From Liolophura sinensis (lineage: Eukaryota; Mollusca; Polyplacophora; Chitonida; Chitonidae), in contig NC_088302.1 in assembly GCF_032854445.1 (NCBI RefSeq), forward strand, positions 33,759,979-33,823,978: a stretch of DNA of 64,000 nt, written 5' to 3'. The position numbers were made by a program, and so were the translations under genes. The notes under the pieces were generated by a model. It was not told where the DNA came from. It saw only the letters and a list, made by a program, of their open reading frames with translations, and did no database searches. This document shows positions 35,401 through 46,120 of this stretch, piece by piece; position 1 is the stretch's first letter, and each line of letters begins with the position of its first letter.

Positions 35401-38400
35401 TTGGTGGTGCCAAGATGGCCCTCAAGTTGCATTTCCAATATAGTCATCAATGGCGTCATTACTGAATATTTCTGAGCATTGACAGAAAATGTGCCTAAAA
35501 TTGAGGAACTATTCAGAATATAAAATATGCTTTAAATATGAAACTTTGTTCTCATTTTTCTTACATACATTTTCCTTAAAACCATACTCTTTGTATATAG
35601 TGCCTTTTTCATGTGTCCCTTAATGATATAAGATTACTATAAGATTACATATAACATTTGTATAAGGCAAATGGTCTTCAACGAATTGCACAACAGCCAG
35701 ACATTAAGTGTCATTGACCCCCTCATGAACATTCACAGTGAGAGATAATTAAACCATGTTATAATAAAGAAGTATGAGGTCTCCGTGGACAAGGTGTTTA
35801 GCACGCCAGCACAGCACAATGACCCAGGGGCCTGTCATGAGTGTGGATGCTGTGAGTTCAAGTCCAACTCATGCTGGCTTCCACTCTGGCAATATGTGGC
35901 GGCAACCTGCGGATGGTCATGGGTTTCCCCTGGATTCTGCCCAGTTTACTTCCACCATAATGCTGGCATCCGTAGTATAAGTGAAATATTCTTGAGTATG
36001 GCGTAAAACACCGATCAAATAAATAAATAAAGAAGTAAAAACTTTTATTACAAAACTGCTTAAAAATACTACAAGAAAAGAATGAATGATTATGGTTTCA
36101 TGCCACATCTGCAATCTTTCAGCCATATCGTGGAGAAGCAAGAAAAGGCAACCCAGGCTAAATGTATACATGCATCAAAAAAAGTATCCCATATGAAGGT
36201 TAAAAGGCATACACTTGCTGTCTTTGTGATGAATTGAGATACTGTTGTTCAGTCTAAGCAAAATCACACACGCTGAAAAAAATCGATTATGTCGCCATCT
36301 TATCAATTTTGATCAATCAGGCTCGAGTTATGTAAATAACCAGAGAATGCACCTGTTTTCACTTACGTCGAGAGAACCCTATTTTACCTGTTATGTGTGT
36401 GGAGCTGTGATGAGACATAGTGTTTGCTTTAACATGGTGCATCCAATGGAGCATATCAGTGAGAAGATATAATGTTTTCTGGTTAATCTAACATGGTGCA
36501 TCCAATGGAGCGTATCAGTGAAAAGACATAGTGTTCCTGGTTGCTCTAACATGGTGCATCCGATGGAGCATATCAGTGACAAGATATAGTGTTTTCTGGT
36601 TGCTCTAACATGGTGCATCCAATGGAGCGTATCAGTGACAAGATATAATGTTCCTGGTTCCTCTAACATGGTGCATCCAATGGAGCATATCAGTGACAAG
36701 ATATAATGTTCCTGGTTACTCTAACATGGTGCATCCAATGGAGCGTATCAGTGATGAGATATAGTGTTTTCTGGTTGCTCTAACATGGTGCATCCAATGG
36801 AGCATATCAGTGACAAGATATAGTGTTTTCTGGTTGCTCTCACATGGTGCATCCATTGGAGTGTATCAGTGACGAGATATAGTGTTTTCTAGTTGCTCTA
36901 ACATGGTGCATCCAATGGCCTCGTTAGAATTCAGATTAAAAGCTGATTTACTGAATTACCAAGCACATCGGAAAATATGGTTCTGACTTTCCAACTCTTT
37001 TCCTGAATAACACAGGGTATATTAGTTGTCCTTAATTTTAAATGTTCACATCTGATTCAAATAAAATGTGCTTACTTTCTGCAATAACTTCTCCACTCTA
37101 AAACTTACTCTTAATATGTAATATACCATGATGGTAAATTAGAAAAAAACTTCATTGTGTACTCTTACCAGCCGTATGGTAATGAGGGAGTATAAAAGTA
37201 CAGCGGACTTTATCCTTTCCTAACAACCTCTGCAGTGTGGTTAGGGATGAGGCCAGGCCCTGACGGAATGAGAGCTCTCGGTTCATGTCACCATAAATCT
37301 TTGATGGGAGGCTGTCTAAGAAAGTCTGAATCAGAAAGAAACATTGTTCACTCCTTACTGGCATTAAAAACATTATTGCAGAACTATCAACAGGGAAAAT
37401 CCTGAGGGTTGGGTACTGTAGGAGTCATGTTAATGTATTAGACACATATATGTGACAATCTGACTGGATTGAGACTGCACGGTAAATCTGACTTCACTGT
37501 GACCACACTGTGACTCTGACTTCACTGTCAATCTGACTTCACTGTCAATCTGACTGCACTGTGACTGCACTGTGAATCTGACTACAATGTGAATCTTATT
37601 GCACTGTGAATCCGACTCCACTGTCACTGCACTGTGAATCTGACTCCACTGTCACTTCACTGTGAATCTGACTCCACTGTCATTGCACTGTGAATCTGAC
37701 TCCACTGTCACTGCACTGTGAATCTGACTCCACTGTCATTGCACTGTGAATCTGACTCCACTGTCACTGCACTGTGAATCTGACTCCACTGTCATTGCAC
37801 TGTGAATCTGACTTCAGTGTCACAGCATTGTGAATCTGACTGTGTTGTGAGTTGAGAGAACATTCCCCCCAGAAGCAATACACGTTCCATTTTAAGTCAT
37901 ACCTTTAGATCTTGAAATTACCAATACTGTCACTTTGTTACATGGCCCTCAATTTGGCAAAATCATGCATATATATTGCTACATCATATAAATGAAAAAA
38001 CAAAAAAATAAAAAAAATGACCATTAGCACAAAGAATAAATACTTTAGAAAACTAAATATTTACAGAAACCTTAGTTTTTTATTTCATTAAATTCAGAAA
38101 ATGTAAGTTATCAAAGTTTCACCATGAGTAAGAAAATATATAGTTAGCTAGTTGTGTAAGAATACAGAATTGGTTAGTGTTTCGGTAGAAACACTCTACA
38201 CAGATATGACATTTGCAACAGCATCTCATAATTATACTTTAGTAAATAAAAATTTTATCTGAACAAAAAGATTAAGGCTCATAAACAAAAAAAACAAAAA
38301 AAAATCACAATAATGCCAAACCTGTGACAGTGTGTTGCCATGGTAACTTGGGTGCTCTAATTTCACAGAGTGGTGTAAACAGAGCAACTGGTTTGTTTTC

Positions 38401-41400
38401 TCCAGGACTGGCATGTCTAAACAGAAATTAAAAACTGGTATTAAATGGCCTATAGGTTAATCATCAATAACAAGAAAAAGGAAAAACATACAATGATGTT
38501 TGATTTCTGTACTATTATACATTTAAGGGGCCTCCGTGGCTCAGTTGGTTAGCGTGCTAGCGCAGTGTAATAAGGAGTCTCTCACCAATGCGGTCACCGT
38601 GAGTTCAAGTCCAGCTCATGTTGACTTCCCCGTACGTGGGAAGGTCTGTCAGCAACCTGCGCATGGTCGTGGGTTTCTCCCCGGGCTCTTCCTGGTTTCC
38701 ACCCACCATAATGCTGGCCGCCGTCGTAGAAGTGAAATATTCTTGAGTACGGCCAATCAAATAAATAAATAAATAAATTATATATTATTTTACTAGAGTA
38801 TTTAATGCTCTATAGCTGTCCCCCAAAATATTTCACTTATATGACTGCAGTCAGGTTTATAGAGTGGAGGAAGCCACGTGCCCATAGAAAAAAAATGCCT
38901 CCATCATCACTCCAGGCATCTGTCAAGCCTCATAGCTGTAAGACATAGTGAGAATAGTTGGATTTGAATCTAGGGTTGAGGTAAAAAACAGCCTATTAGC
39001 TGAGAATGTATATACTGTAAACCTTCAAGCTTTTTGACTTCTAAGGCACTTTTTTGGTGGAATTTATGCATACTATTATTATGAAAATGACAGAATAAAA
39101 ACAATTTGTTACTGTGTCATTAAAGATGCAGGCTTCATACAACTATGCAGAGTATTTCTGCACCCCATAGTTTTTCAGAATGTTTCAAAATATTGGTCAC
39201 AGCAATGGTGAAGAATGTATGTACATGTTTATATGCTTGGGGTTTACGTCGTACTCATCAATTTTTCAGTCATATGATGACAAGGAGTCATTCGGTCTGT
39301 GTGTATGGAGTTGTATCATTTTGTGATATGTCTATGCTGTCAAACACTGCCGCCATTGATGTATCATGCCGAAGACACCAGACATGACACCCCTTGCACC
39401 TAGTCACATTAAACTGACACCATGCCAAGCAGTCCTGTTTCCTTGCAGTAACCTCTCAGCGCTGGGCACCAAGTTAGGCAACAAAACCAGGGGCCTGACC
39501 CATGCTTAATCTCCGGTCTCACGATATCAAGTCGCTTCTAACAGCTAGGCCACCCAGGCAGTCTTTAGCTGAATGAGTCTTCTGTCTTCCATGCCTGTCA
39601 GTCAATCAACCTTTAAACCCTATGAAAGAGCTCTGAAGTGATTTTCTTTCTTTATTTATTGATTTGATTAGCGTTTTACACCATATTCAAGAATAGTTCA
39701 CTTATACGACAGCGGCCAGCATTATGGTGGGAGGAAACTGGGCAGAGTCTGGTGGGAAACCCACAACCATCCGCAAGTTACTGGCAGACCTTCCCACGTA
39801 CAGCGGGTGAGAAAGCCAGCATGAGTTGGATGTGAACTCATAGCAACCACATTGGTGAGAGATTCCTGGGTTACTGCGCTGCGCTAGCGGGTTAACCAAC
39901 TGAGCCACGGAGGCCCCTATTTACTAAAATAACAGTGGATTAATTGTCTATATACTCAGAGTACCGATTAAAACTGACTTCTGTTATAACACATACACAT
40001 ACAAGTGATTTTCTGTCCAAAAAATAGAGTACTGGTGGTCCTAATACAAGATGAACTTATTTCAAACCATTTTTCTCTATTCTGTAAAGCTCATCATTTG
40101 CAACACAAATATGTATACTGTTAATCTTCCACCTTTTCGCGTGTTTGCAAGGTGTTTATTCAAGCACATTCGGAAGGCATTATTTTGTGTAGACTGATAA
40201 AATTACACTTTTTTATGAAGCCCTAATAGGGGCTAATCCAACCCATGTAGTTTTGTCTCCAAAGTCCTATTAAGAATGTGCATAAATTGCAGTGAAAGTG
40301 GCTCTTTCATGTGGGAAAAGGTTGAGAAATTAGGGTACAAGATTGAGTGAGTGAATGAGTGCTTGGGGTTAAAGGTCGTACAAGGCCAGGTGACAACGAA
40401 GGAGTCCTTAGAGTGCATGTAATGTCCTGCTTGTTGCAGAACGGATTTCCATCACTCTTTTATCTAGTCCTGCTTCACCAAGACGACTTACTGAAGGCAA
40501 GTAAGCCGCCCCGCCCCAACCAATATACTGATACGCGTCAACCAGTCTTTGCATTATCCCTTTAATGCTGAACGCCAAAGCGAGGAAGCTACAACTTCCT
40601 CTTTTAAAGTCTTAGGTGTGACCCGACCCAGGACTGACCCTGCATCTACCGCCCCTGAAACGAACGCTTTACCAACTGAGCTATCATATACTACAAGAAT
40701 GTTTACTTTCACGTGTCTGTGACTTCATCCTTACCTCTCAACTTGGCTGCTGTACTCGAAGAGAATATAGCATTGATTATATCATCAGAGTAGAGACCGA
40801 GATACGCCATGCCCACGGCCACATCAACCAGTGACTCTGGATACTGCACAGTGACATTTCTACTCAGACTCTCTGTAAACACTGGTACCACAGTGTTCAA
40901 GAGGAAGTCTTCGTCTTTGTAACAGAATGTTCCTAACGCCCACACAAGTCTGCCCAAGTCCTTGGTGCGTACCACCGAACTACGAGTGGTGCAGAGAATC
41001 TGTTTGCTCCTGGAAACCAGAGACGCTAAGAAGGCTTCGTGGTACAGACGCAGTGATCCAAATGCCACCGCCAAGTGCATGACTTGATTCAGAGAGGTAA
41101 TGTTCGGCAGATTCATGGAGGTCAACCTTTCAGCAAGCTCAGTGAAAAAGCTGACTTTGGTAAACCCTGAATGTCTAAAAGTCTTCATGATGCTGACTAG
41201 AGCATCTCCAGATACAATGTTTAGGTTCTGCAAAAGTCTGTCAGCAAGAGCGTTCAAAATGGCGTAATCATTAATTCGCTTGTTTGCCCGGAAAAATCCC
41301 AGACAAGCTACATGAACTTCATTGAAGTCAAAACTGTTCATGTTTTCAGACAAGTAATTTTGCAGGTTGAAGAGCAGTCTTTCTGGAGCATCTCCATGGT

Positions 41401-42142
41401 AATAAATGTAGAAAAGTATCTTGGCAAACTGTGATTTCGTCAGTGACAATTCATCAAACTCTTCGAGAATATGGTCAAAAAAGGAGGTCAAAAAATACAA
41501 CCTTCTCCCTCTACTACTGAATGCTGCGTGAGCACAGTGAAATAATGTCTCCAAGTCTTCCTCCTTCACCCGTTTGGACAGTTCCACCTGAAGAAGCAGA
41601 TTCGCATCAGCGCGTCCTGTAACTCGTGTCTTCTTATCATCATACAGGCTTTGGACGATACTCGTTGTTTTGGAGGTTAAATCTGTTTGTTCACGCCAAG
41701 CATATAAACACATTATAATATCAGACGTGGACAGTGTTTTGATTTGTTCTTCAGGACTGCCAGCTGTAGCAAGTCTTCTGAGCAGGGAAACTCCATCTTC
41801 AGTATTTTTCGGTTTTATCCTTTCGTGGTTTTCTATAAGCTGCCCATATAGATGATGCGCCATGTTAAAAGGTACAGGGCGTCTGACGTGTCTGAGCAGA
41901 TTTCTCTGTTGAGTTTGGAAATAATTTGGTAATACCTTGTTAAAAATACCCTTAGGACGAACATAAGAGCTGTAAGCTGACAAAACATTTGTCGAGGATG
42001 GGCAGACATTAATGGAAACGACTGTAGAATTCAAAAGTCTAGTTTGAATTGATTTCAGCGAATCTCTCCTTTCACTGCTCAGTAAACACCTTTTTATGTA
42101 TGGTAGAATACTGGCAAGCCTTACGAAAACAAATGATGTCAT
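32469..42142 (-). CDS. FASTKD5: FAST kinase domain-containing protein 5, mitochondrial; six exons
   Basis: Coding exons on the - strand: 40735-42142, 38322-38416, 37169-37325, 34925-35012, 32962-33076, 32469-32570, joining to 654 aa with consistent phases (1,0,1,2,0). FASTKD5 works in mitochondrial RNA granules, processing messenger ends not punctuated by tRNAs (for example COX3), and so supports complex IV. The N-terminus (MTSFVFVRLAS, then Arg/Lys and Ser) is a typical matrix-targeting sequence; the in-frame codons upstream lack an ATG. The helical-repeat middle has NSFDFNEVHVACLGFF, GRLVWALGTFCYKDE and YPESLVDVAVGMAYLG. The FAST_2 and RAP parts have ILPHYHTADLEVHLDV, IAIEVTGQNQYAV and KLRQLNKLGY; these resemble vertebrate FASTKD5 more than other FASTK members. 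The RAP tail lacks the usual YWEW. Vertebrate protein about 764 aa. Introns are packed with tandem arrays and SINEs. Confidence 0.93.
33077..34440 (-). repeat. 127-bp tandem array of truncated RAP exons in FASTKD5 intron 4
   Basis: Ten units of 127 bp follow the true exon (32962-33076), with exon-start positions at 33203, 33330, 33457 and onward to 34346; a degenerate scrap reaches 34440. Each unit carries a polypyrimidine-AG acceptor (CTCTTTCAG on the - strand), then about 80 bases of the RAP exon (through EMLLGNPLTKLS), then intron sequence up to the next acceptor. None keeps the exon's own donor. 127 is not a multiple of 3, and each copy's frame ends QNSY-stop in the next unit. Confidence 0.95.
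34713..34824 (-). pseudogene. Decayed full-length copy of the RAP exon
   Basis: On the - strand, TTTTCTAG precedes an exon-like stretch that aligns along its full length with the true RAP exon, ending with AGACAACTGAACAAACTTGG and sequence matching ATCACTCATGTG. It has an early in-frame TAG and has lost the donor GT, so it is not a usable exon. Confidence 0.75.
35175..35630 (+). repeat. Dispersed repeat R2, copy 1
   Basis: Aligns with 58381-58815: shared blocks AAAGGATACATGAAA, TTATGTGGCC-type, GATGTCAACG, CAAAACCATAC and TTTTCATGT. In FASTKD5 intron 3. Class unknown; no terminal repeats or coding frame seen. Confidence 0.6.
35775..36026 (+). repeat. SINE group 1 with target duplication
   Basis: Older full-length copy (GAGGTCTCCGTGGACAAGG head, GAGTATGGCGTAAAACACCG tail) bracketed by a perfect 11-bp duplication ATAAAGAAGTA (35764-35774 and 36027-36037). 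Confidence 0.92.
36428..36920. repeat. Tandem array, 58-61-bp unit x9
   Basis: Units carry TAACATGGTGCATCCAATGG, AGCATATCAGTGACAAGATA and TAGTGTTTTCTGGTTGCTC. Copies differ by few bases and small indels. FASTKD5 intron 3. Confidence 0.95.
37455..37850. repeat. Tandem array, 28-bp unit
   Basis: Core unit CACTGTGAATCTGACTCCAC followed by TGTCATTG, with shorter irregular variants at the left. It is built from the smaller words CTGACT and CACTGT. FASTKD5 intron 2. Confidence 0.93.
38525..38778 (+). repeat. SINE group 1 copy
   Basis: Well-kept head GGGGCCTCCGTGGCTCAGTT, small internal deletions, and tail (AAAT)n. FASTKD5 intron 1. Confidence 0.92.
38820..39000 (-). repeat. Old SINE-like copy
   Basis: Shares AATATTTCACTTATATGAC and GGAGGAAGCCACGTGCCC with the group 1 family but is otherwise strongly diverged. 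Confidence 0.4.
39215..39567 (-). repeat. SINE group 3, near full length
   Basis: On the - strand: tRNA-like head GGGTGGCCTAGCTGTTAGAA, then CAGCGCTGAGAGGTTACTGC, GGTGTCATGTCTGGTGTCTT and a tail ending ATGAGTACGACGTAAACCCC. The copy at 62279 matches over its head and body. Confidence 0.8.
39650..39918 (-). repeat. SINE group 1, full length
   Basis: Reversed complete copy from the TTTATTTATTGATTTGATTA tail to the AACTGAGCCACGGAGGCCCC head. FASTKD5 intron 1. Confidence 0.93.
40345..40690 (-). repeat. SINE group 2, full length
   Basis: On the - strand: GATAGCTCAGTTGGTAAAGC head, GGGTCAGTCCTGGGTCGGGT B-box region, CGCTTTGGCGTTCAGCATTA, GGCTTACTTGCCTTCAGTAA, and a tail of TTAACCCCAAGCACTCATTC. 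Ends about 45 bp from FASTKD5 exon 1. Confidence 0.88.
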
Positions 42143-43088
42143 CTTTACGATGAGAAAAGCGTTAGTTCTCAGCTTTTCGGAACTGCAAAAAATCACCTAC
42201 TAATGATATTGAACCGGTTAAAGCGCCGGCTAACGTAATATGTTGTTGTTGTTGTGTCGAAATTTTCGATTTCAATTTTTCGTTCATGTTGTATTCTTTT
42301 GAGCATTGCTCGTGTAATCTCTCAACGCTGACATCATCACATGTGCGAAATTACTCACTGCAGGACTACCTCATGACTCAAGAAAATCAAGTTTACAATG
42401 TTCAACTGTTACCATGTCCATCCCACATGGCCATGTTTTCAAGGGGAATAATTTACTCAGTCTATCAAAAGTTACCGCCCTTGAACCGACTGGGCGCATG
42501 TATTCCCTGCGACACCCGAAATACGGTACTGTTTCTGTCCCCAGAATCTATGTTTTCTTATTTAATTTCTATTCATTCAAACCTTTCTAACATTTCAAAT
42601 ACACACAAGAAAGCCATTTCTCCATTTCTTTCCTGGTTTTTCGTACATTGTACCTCAAGTGGGTTACTTCACATGTATAGCCTACATGACTGGATAACCC
42701 AATCTCTTTGTGTGCCGAAAATTATTTTACCTCTATACCACCGGACGTAAAATAAAACATTCTTTTTTTAATAGTACATTAATATTTAAATATGGTATTG
42801 GCCTTAAAGATTCGCTTTGTGATGGGATGAGAATTACAAGAAATGTGATTATAACTCTTAGTATACACATTTTTGAGATAATGTTTAAAACTAGGCTGAG
42901 GGACTCAGAGCCAGGTGGGGATAATCTTTCTTGTCAAATAATTTTACAAGTAATCAAAACGCAAAACGGAAATCTGGGGTATATCTGGGAACTACTTTGG
43001 AATAGCTGATTTTCGCAACACTTTTTACTAGACAGCAGTGTCAATAAGTGTATAATATTCATGACCAAAGATCGGGTGTCCCCATCGC
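42143..43088. other. FASTKD5 upstream region, no second gene supported
   Basis: Holds the FASTKD5 5'UTR/promoter. A 154-codon + strand ORF starts at ATG 42286, only 144 bp from the FASTKD5 start, but it has no domain, Cys/Ser-rich low-information composition and no splice context, so it is not called. Confidence 0.4.
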
Positions 43089-44171
43089 CTAATTTACATA
43101 AGTTGTGCTTTTGCCGCCGCCAATCCCCCCTCGACCAGTGAGATCACTAATAAGACCACCAGCGAGATCTCCAATGAGATCACCAGTGAGACCACCAGCG
43201 AGATCTCCATTGAGATCACCAGTGAGACGACCAGCGAGGTCGCCAATGAGATCACCAGCGAGACCAGCAGCGAGATCACCAATGAGATCACCAGTGAGAC
43301 CACCAGAGAGATCCCCAATGAGATCACCAGCGAGACCAGCAGCGAGATCACCAATGAGATCACCAGTGAGACCACCAGCGAGATCTCCAATGAGATCACC
43401 AGTGAGACCACCAGCGAGATCCCCAATGAGATCATCAGTGAGACCACCAGCAAAATCGCCAATGAGATCACCAGTGAAACCACCAGCGAGATCGTCAATG
43501 AGATCACCAGCGAGACCACCAACGAGATCGATAATGAGATCACCAGTGAGACCACCAGCAAAATCCCCAATGAGATCACCAGTGAGACCACCAGCGAGGT
43601 CGCCAATGAGATCACCAGTGAGACCACCAACGAGATCCCCAATGAGATCACCAGTGAGACCACCAGCGAGGTCGCCAATGAGATCACCAGTGAGAGCACC
43701 AGCGAGATCCCCAATGAGATCACCAGTGAGACCACCAGCAAAATCGCCAATGAGATCACCAGTGAAACCACCAGCGAGATCGTCAATGAGATCACCAGCG
43801 AGACCACCAACGAGATCGCTAATGACATCACCAGTGAGACCACCAGCGAGGTCGCCAATGAGATCACCAGTGAGACCACCAGCGAGATTGCCAATGAGAT
43901 CACCAGTGAGACCACCAGCTAGATCGCCAATGAGATCACTAATGAGACCACCAGCGAGATCGACAATGAAATCACCAGTGAAACCACCAGCGAGATCGAC
44001 AATGAAATCACCAGTGAAACCACCAGCGAGATTGCCAATGAGATCACTAGTGAAATCGCCAATGAAAGATGTAAGATCATCACAGAGATCGACAGTACGA
44101 TCCCCAGTGCGATTGCCAGTGCTTGAGAGTACCACAGAGACAGTGAGATGAAAAGTGTAGAATAAAAACAT
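43089..44171 (-). CDS. Possible secreted Gly/Asp/Leu-repeat protein (or non-coding minisatellite)
   Basis: An uninterrupted - strand frame of 360 codons from ATG at 44169-44171 to TAG at 43089-43091. Residues 1 to about 18 (MFLFYTFHLTVSVVLSS) look like a signal peptide, followed by a possible N-glycosylation site (NRT) and then about 25 copies of a 12-residue unit, GDLIGDLAGGLT with variants, ending GRGGIGGGKSTTYVN. Substitutions often fall at the third base of Gly codons, which would be silent here. Against this: the same 36-bp array is open in three other frames, where the third-base argument holds equally for the + strand RSPMRSPVRPPA frame; a SINE begins about 15 bp upstream; and no promoter is evident. 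Repetitive low-complexity secreted proteins are common in mollusc shell and mucus, but no specific match is claimed. Confidence 0.35.
   Translation of the reverse strand: MFLFYTFHLTVSVVLSSTGNRTGDRTVDLCDDLTSFIGDFTSDLIGNLAGGFTGDFIVDLAGGFTGDFIVDLAGGLISDLIGDLAGGLTGDLIGNLAGGLTGDLIGDLAGGLTGDVISDLVGGLAGDLIDDLAGGFTGDLIGDFAGGLTGDLIGDLAGALTGDLIGDLAGGLTGDLIGDLVGGLTGDLIGDLAGGLTGDLIGDFAGGLTGDLIIDLVGGLAGDLIDDLAGGFTGDLIGDFAGGLTDDLIGDLAGGLTGDLIGDLAGGLTGDLIGDLAAGLAGDLIGDLSGGLTGDLIGDLAAGLAGDLIGDLAGRLTGDLNGDLAGGLTGDLIGDLAGGLISDLTGRGGIGGGKSTTYVN
43125..44075. repeat. Minisatellite, 36-bp unit built from 12-bp words
   Basis: About 26 units of GAGATCACCAGT + GAGACCACCAGC + GAGATCGCCAAT, i.e. three related 12-bp words. 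The unit length is a multiple of 3 and lacks stop codons in four of the six frames. Confidence 0.95.
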
Positions 44172-44185
44172 CTCGAGCTATTGAC

Positions 44186-44378
44186 CTTCGTGGCGGAGGT
44201 GGTTAGCTTCTCCCAATGCGGCCGCTGTGAGCTCCTGTCGGCTTCCTCTCCTGCTCGGTCGTGAGCATGCCTGGGCTCTGCCCGGTTTCCTCCCACCATA
44301 ATATGATGCTGGCCGCCGTCGGATAAGTGAAATATTATTGAGTACGGTGCATAACATCAATCAAATAAATAATTAAAA
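44186..44378 (+). repeat. SINE group 1, shortened copy
   Basis: Partial head GTGGCGGAGGTGGTTAGC, CAATGCGGCCGCTGTGAGCT, the GATGCTGGCCGCCGTCGGAT core, and an AAATAAATAATTAAAA tail. Confidence 0.85.
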
Positions 44379-44424
44379 TTAGTTCGCTTTATTTTTTTTT
44401 AAATTTGTTCATCCTAGTAAAATG

Positions 44425-44815
44425 CATTTAAAAGTTTGGATTCTACAACGGCCTATTCTAACCATATTTATAGTAGTGACCTTTCATTATGTTCTTGCCC
44501 CTGAACACACATATACACCTAGATCTCATTCAAAGTGCATTTAAATACTAATTTATGAATGCATTCGTCGAATGCACCTTGAAACGAACCATTTCAAGTA
44601 AAAAATGGGTGTGACTCACTGGTGCCTTAAATACATCAATACAGACTGCCTTAGGATCTGATGCTTTAAAGTCATTTTAGTCGATTTTAAAAATTCTTAA
44701 AAAAAAGAAAATAAAATCAAACTGTATGTCCCGTACAGTGTTTATTGGTCTTTAGTCTGATTTATACAGTGTACTTCATTTTAGTGATTTCTTAGCCTTT
44801 ACCTGGGCCCAGACA
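44425..44815 (+). repeat. Dispersed repeat R1, copy 2
   Basis: Second copy of the 28895-29275 repeat, same orientation; contains TATGAATGCATTCGTCGAAT and CACCTTGAAACGAACC. Confidence 0.65.
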
Positions 44816-46120
44816 CTTTCAAATAAATTGGACAGGTATAGGTTATTACACTAGTTTATTTCCCGGATAACATGTACCCATTGAGCAGTGTTATCCGCTT
44901 CTTAAACTGGAAACCTAAAGTTTTTCCCTGAGAACATAACTGTCCCTCACCAAAATTTACAAGATCGGATGAAAATCCGTTTAACAATGAGCAGGTGTGT
45001 GTGGGTTTTTCTGTATACTTTATGTTTATTTTGTTGACATTTCTCACCTTTATAGAGCCGATGCAGAACACACTGAAACATTATGTATTCTCCGTTAAAA
45101 GCCATTGTAGCCATCGATGTACAGCAATATAGCTTTGAAGTGTCTGATAGGGACACCATTAACAACACAACAGGTAAAATATTTCTGCTGCTTGGATCAT
45201 ATAACAGAATGGTCCATCCACGGATTGCTGATCAATTACGCGTCACCATTCTTCCCATTTTGCCATAGTTCCTGTCGAAACTCATGGACAAGGCTCATCG
45301 TTTTGCACATCCTGTTTGGCAACCAAAGAATCTTATCACTGAACTCAATATTCCAGCAGATGGTTAATATCAACAATTGCCTAAGCTTGTTCATTTACTC
45401 TGAGACCTCAAATTTCCTCCTTCTATAAAATTTAAGCAGTGTTCACACCGTGAACACGGCTCTACCGCAATCGTATATGTCGAATATTTTCGCGCTTGAA
45501 TCAGATTAATAAATTTACAGGAAAGCAGGCATGATCAGTGATGTAAACAAAGGCAAGCGAACGACTACACAGAAATATATGTTTCGTAAAGCTAGTGGTG
45601 AATTTCCATAGCACTTCACGGGCCAGATCAAGCAAGGGTAGAGCTAGATGACCTTTATTTCAAAGGAGCCCATAATAATATAATAACTCCTTACTCGTCA
45701 AATAAAGCTGGATATTATTGTAGTAGATTTTCTTCGACAATGGTCTGTACGTAACACCTTAGGTATTGATGCCAGAGATAAGTCGCCCCATCATTGTGAT
45801 GGACTTGGCGAAGGATTGAAGATCATGGTAAATACACGCGTCCTCCAAGCCATACCGTCCTCTTCTAGTCCACGATTATGTGACCATATGATGTCCATCT
45901 ATAAGGGCTGGTATTTTTGCACATTCACTGTAGCAACCAAGGAAGCTTATCACTGAGTACACAGCCCCAGTGTACAGCCCACATCATTAAGGATGATCTG
46001 TTGGGGAGATACCAATCGTACATCCAATTCAACTGGCAATGGATTGCCAATATATTCGCTTGCTAATAAGTTTTATAGACATCTCATCATAAGATTGAGA
46101 CATCAGAGCCTTTTTCGAGG
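44816..46120. other. Spacer upstream of the GPCR with a diverged local duplication
   Basis: No exon recognised. 45290-45390 (TTTTGCACATCC, CAACCAAAGAATCTTATCAC) and 45915-46000 (TTTTTGCACATTC, CAACCAAGGAAGCTTATCAC) are related, suggesting an old duplication of about 630 bp. A perfect GTGTTCAC-ACC-GTGAACAC palindrome lies at 45439-45457. Confidence 0.4.

Noticed and set aside
42286-42750. 154-codon + strand ORF divergent from FASTKD5
   Set aside because: Starts with ATG but has no domain, irregular composition and no splice or poly(A) context; it overlaps the expected FASTKD5 promoter.
43105-44151. 348-codon + strand RSPMRSPVRPPA frame across the 36-bp array
   Set aside because: No ATG at its start (begins GTG) and no signal peptide; open because the repeat unit lacks stops in this frame.
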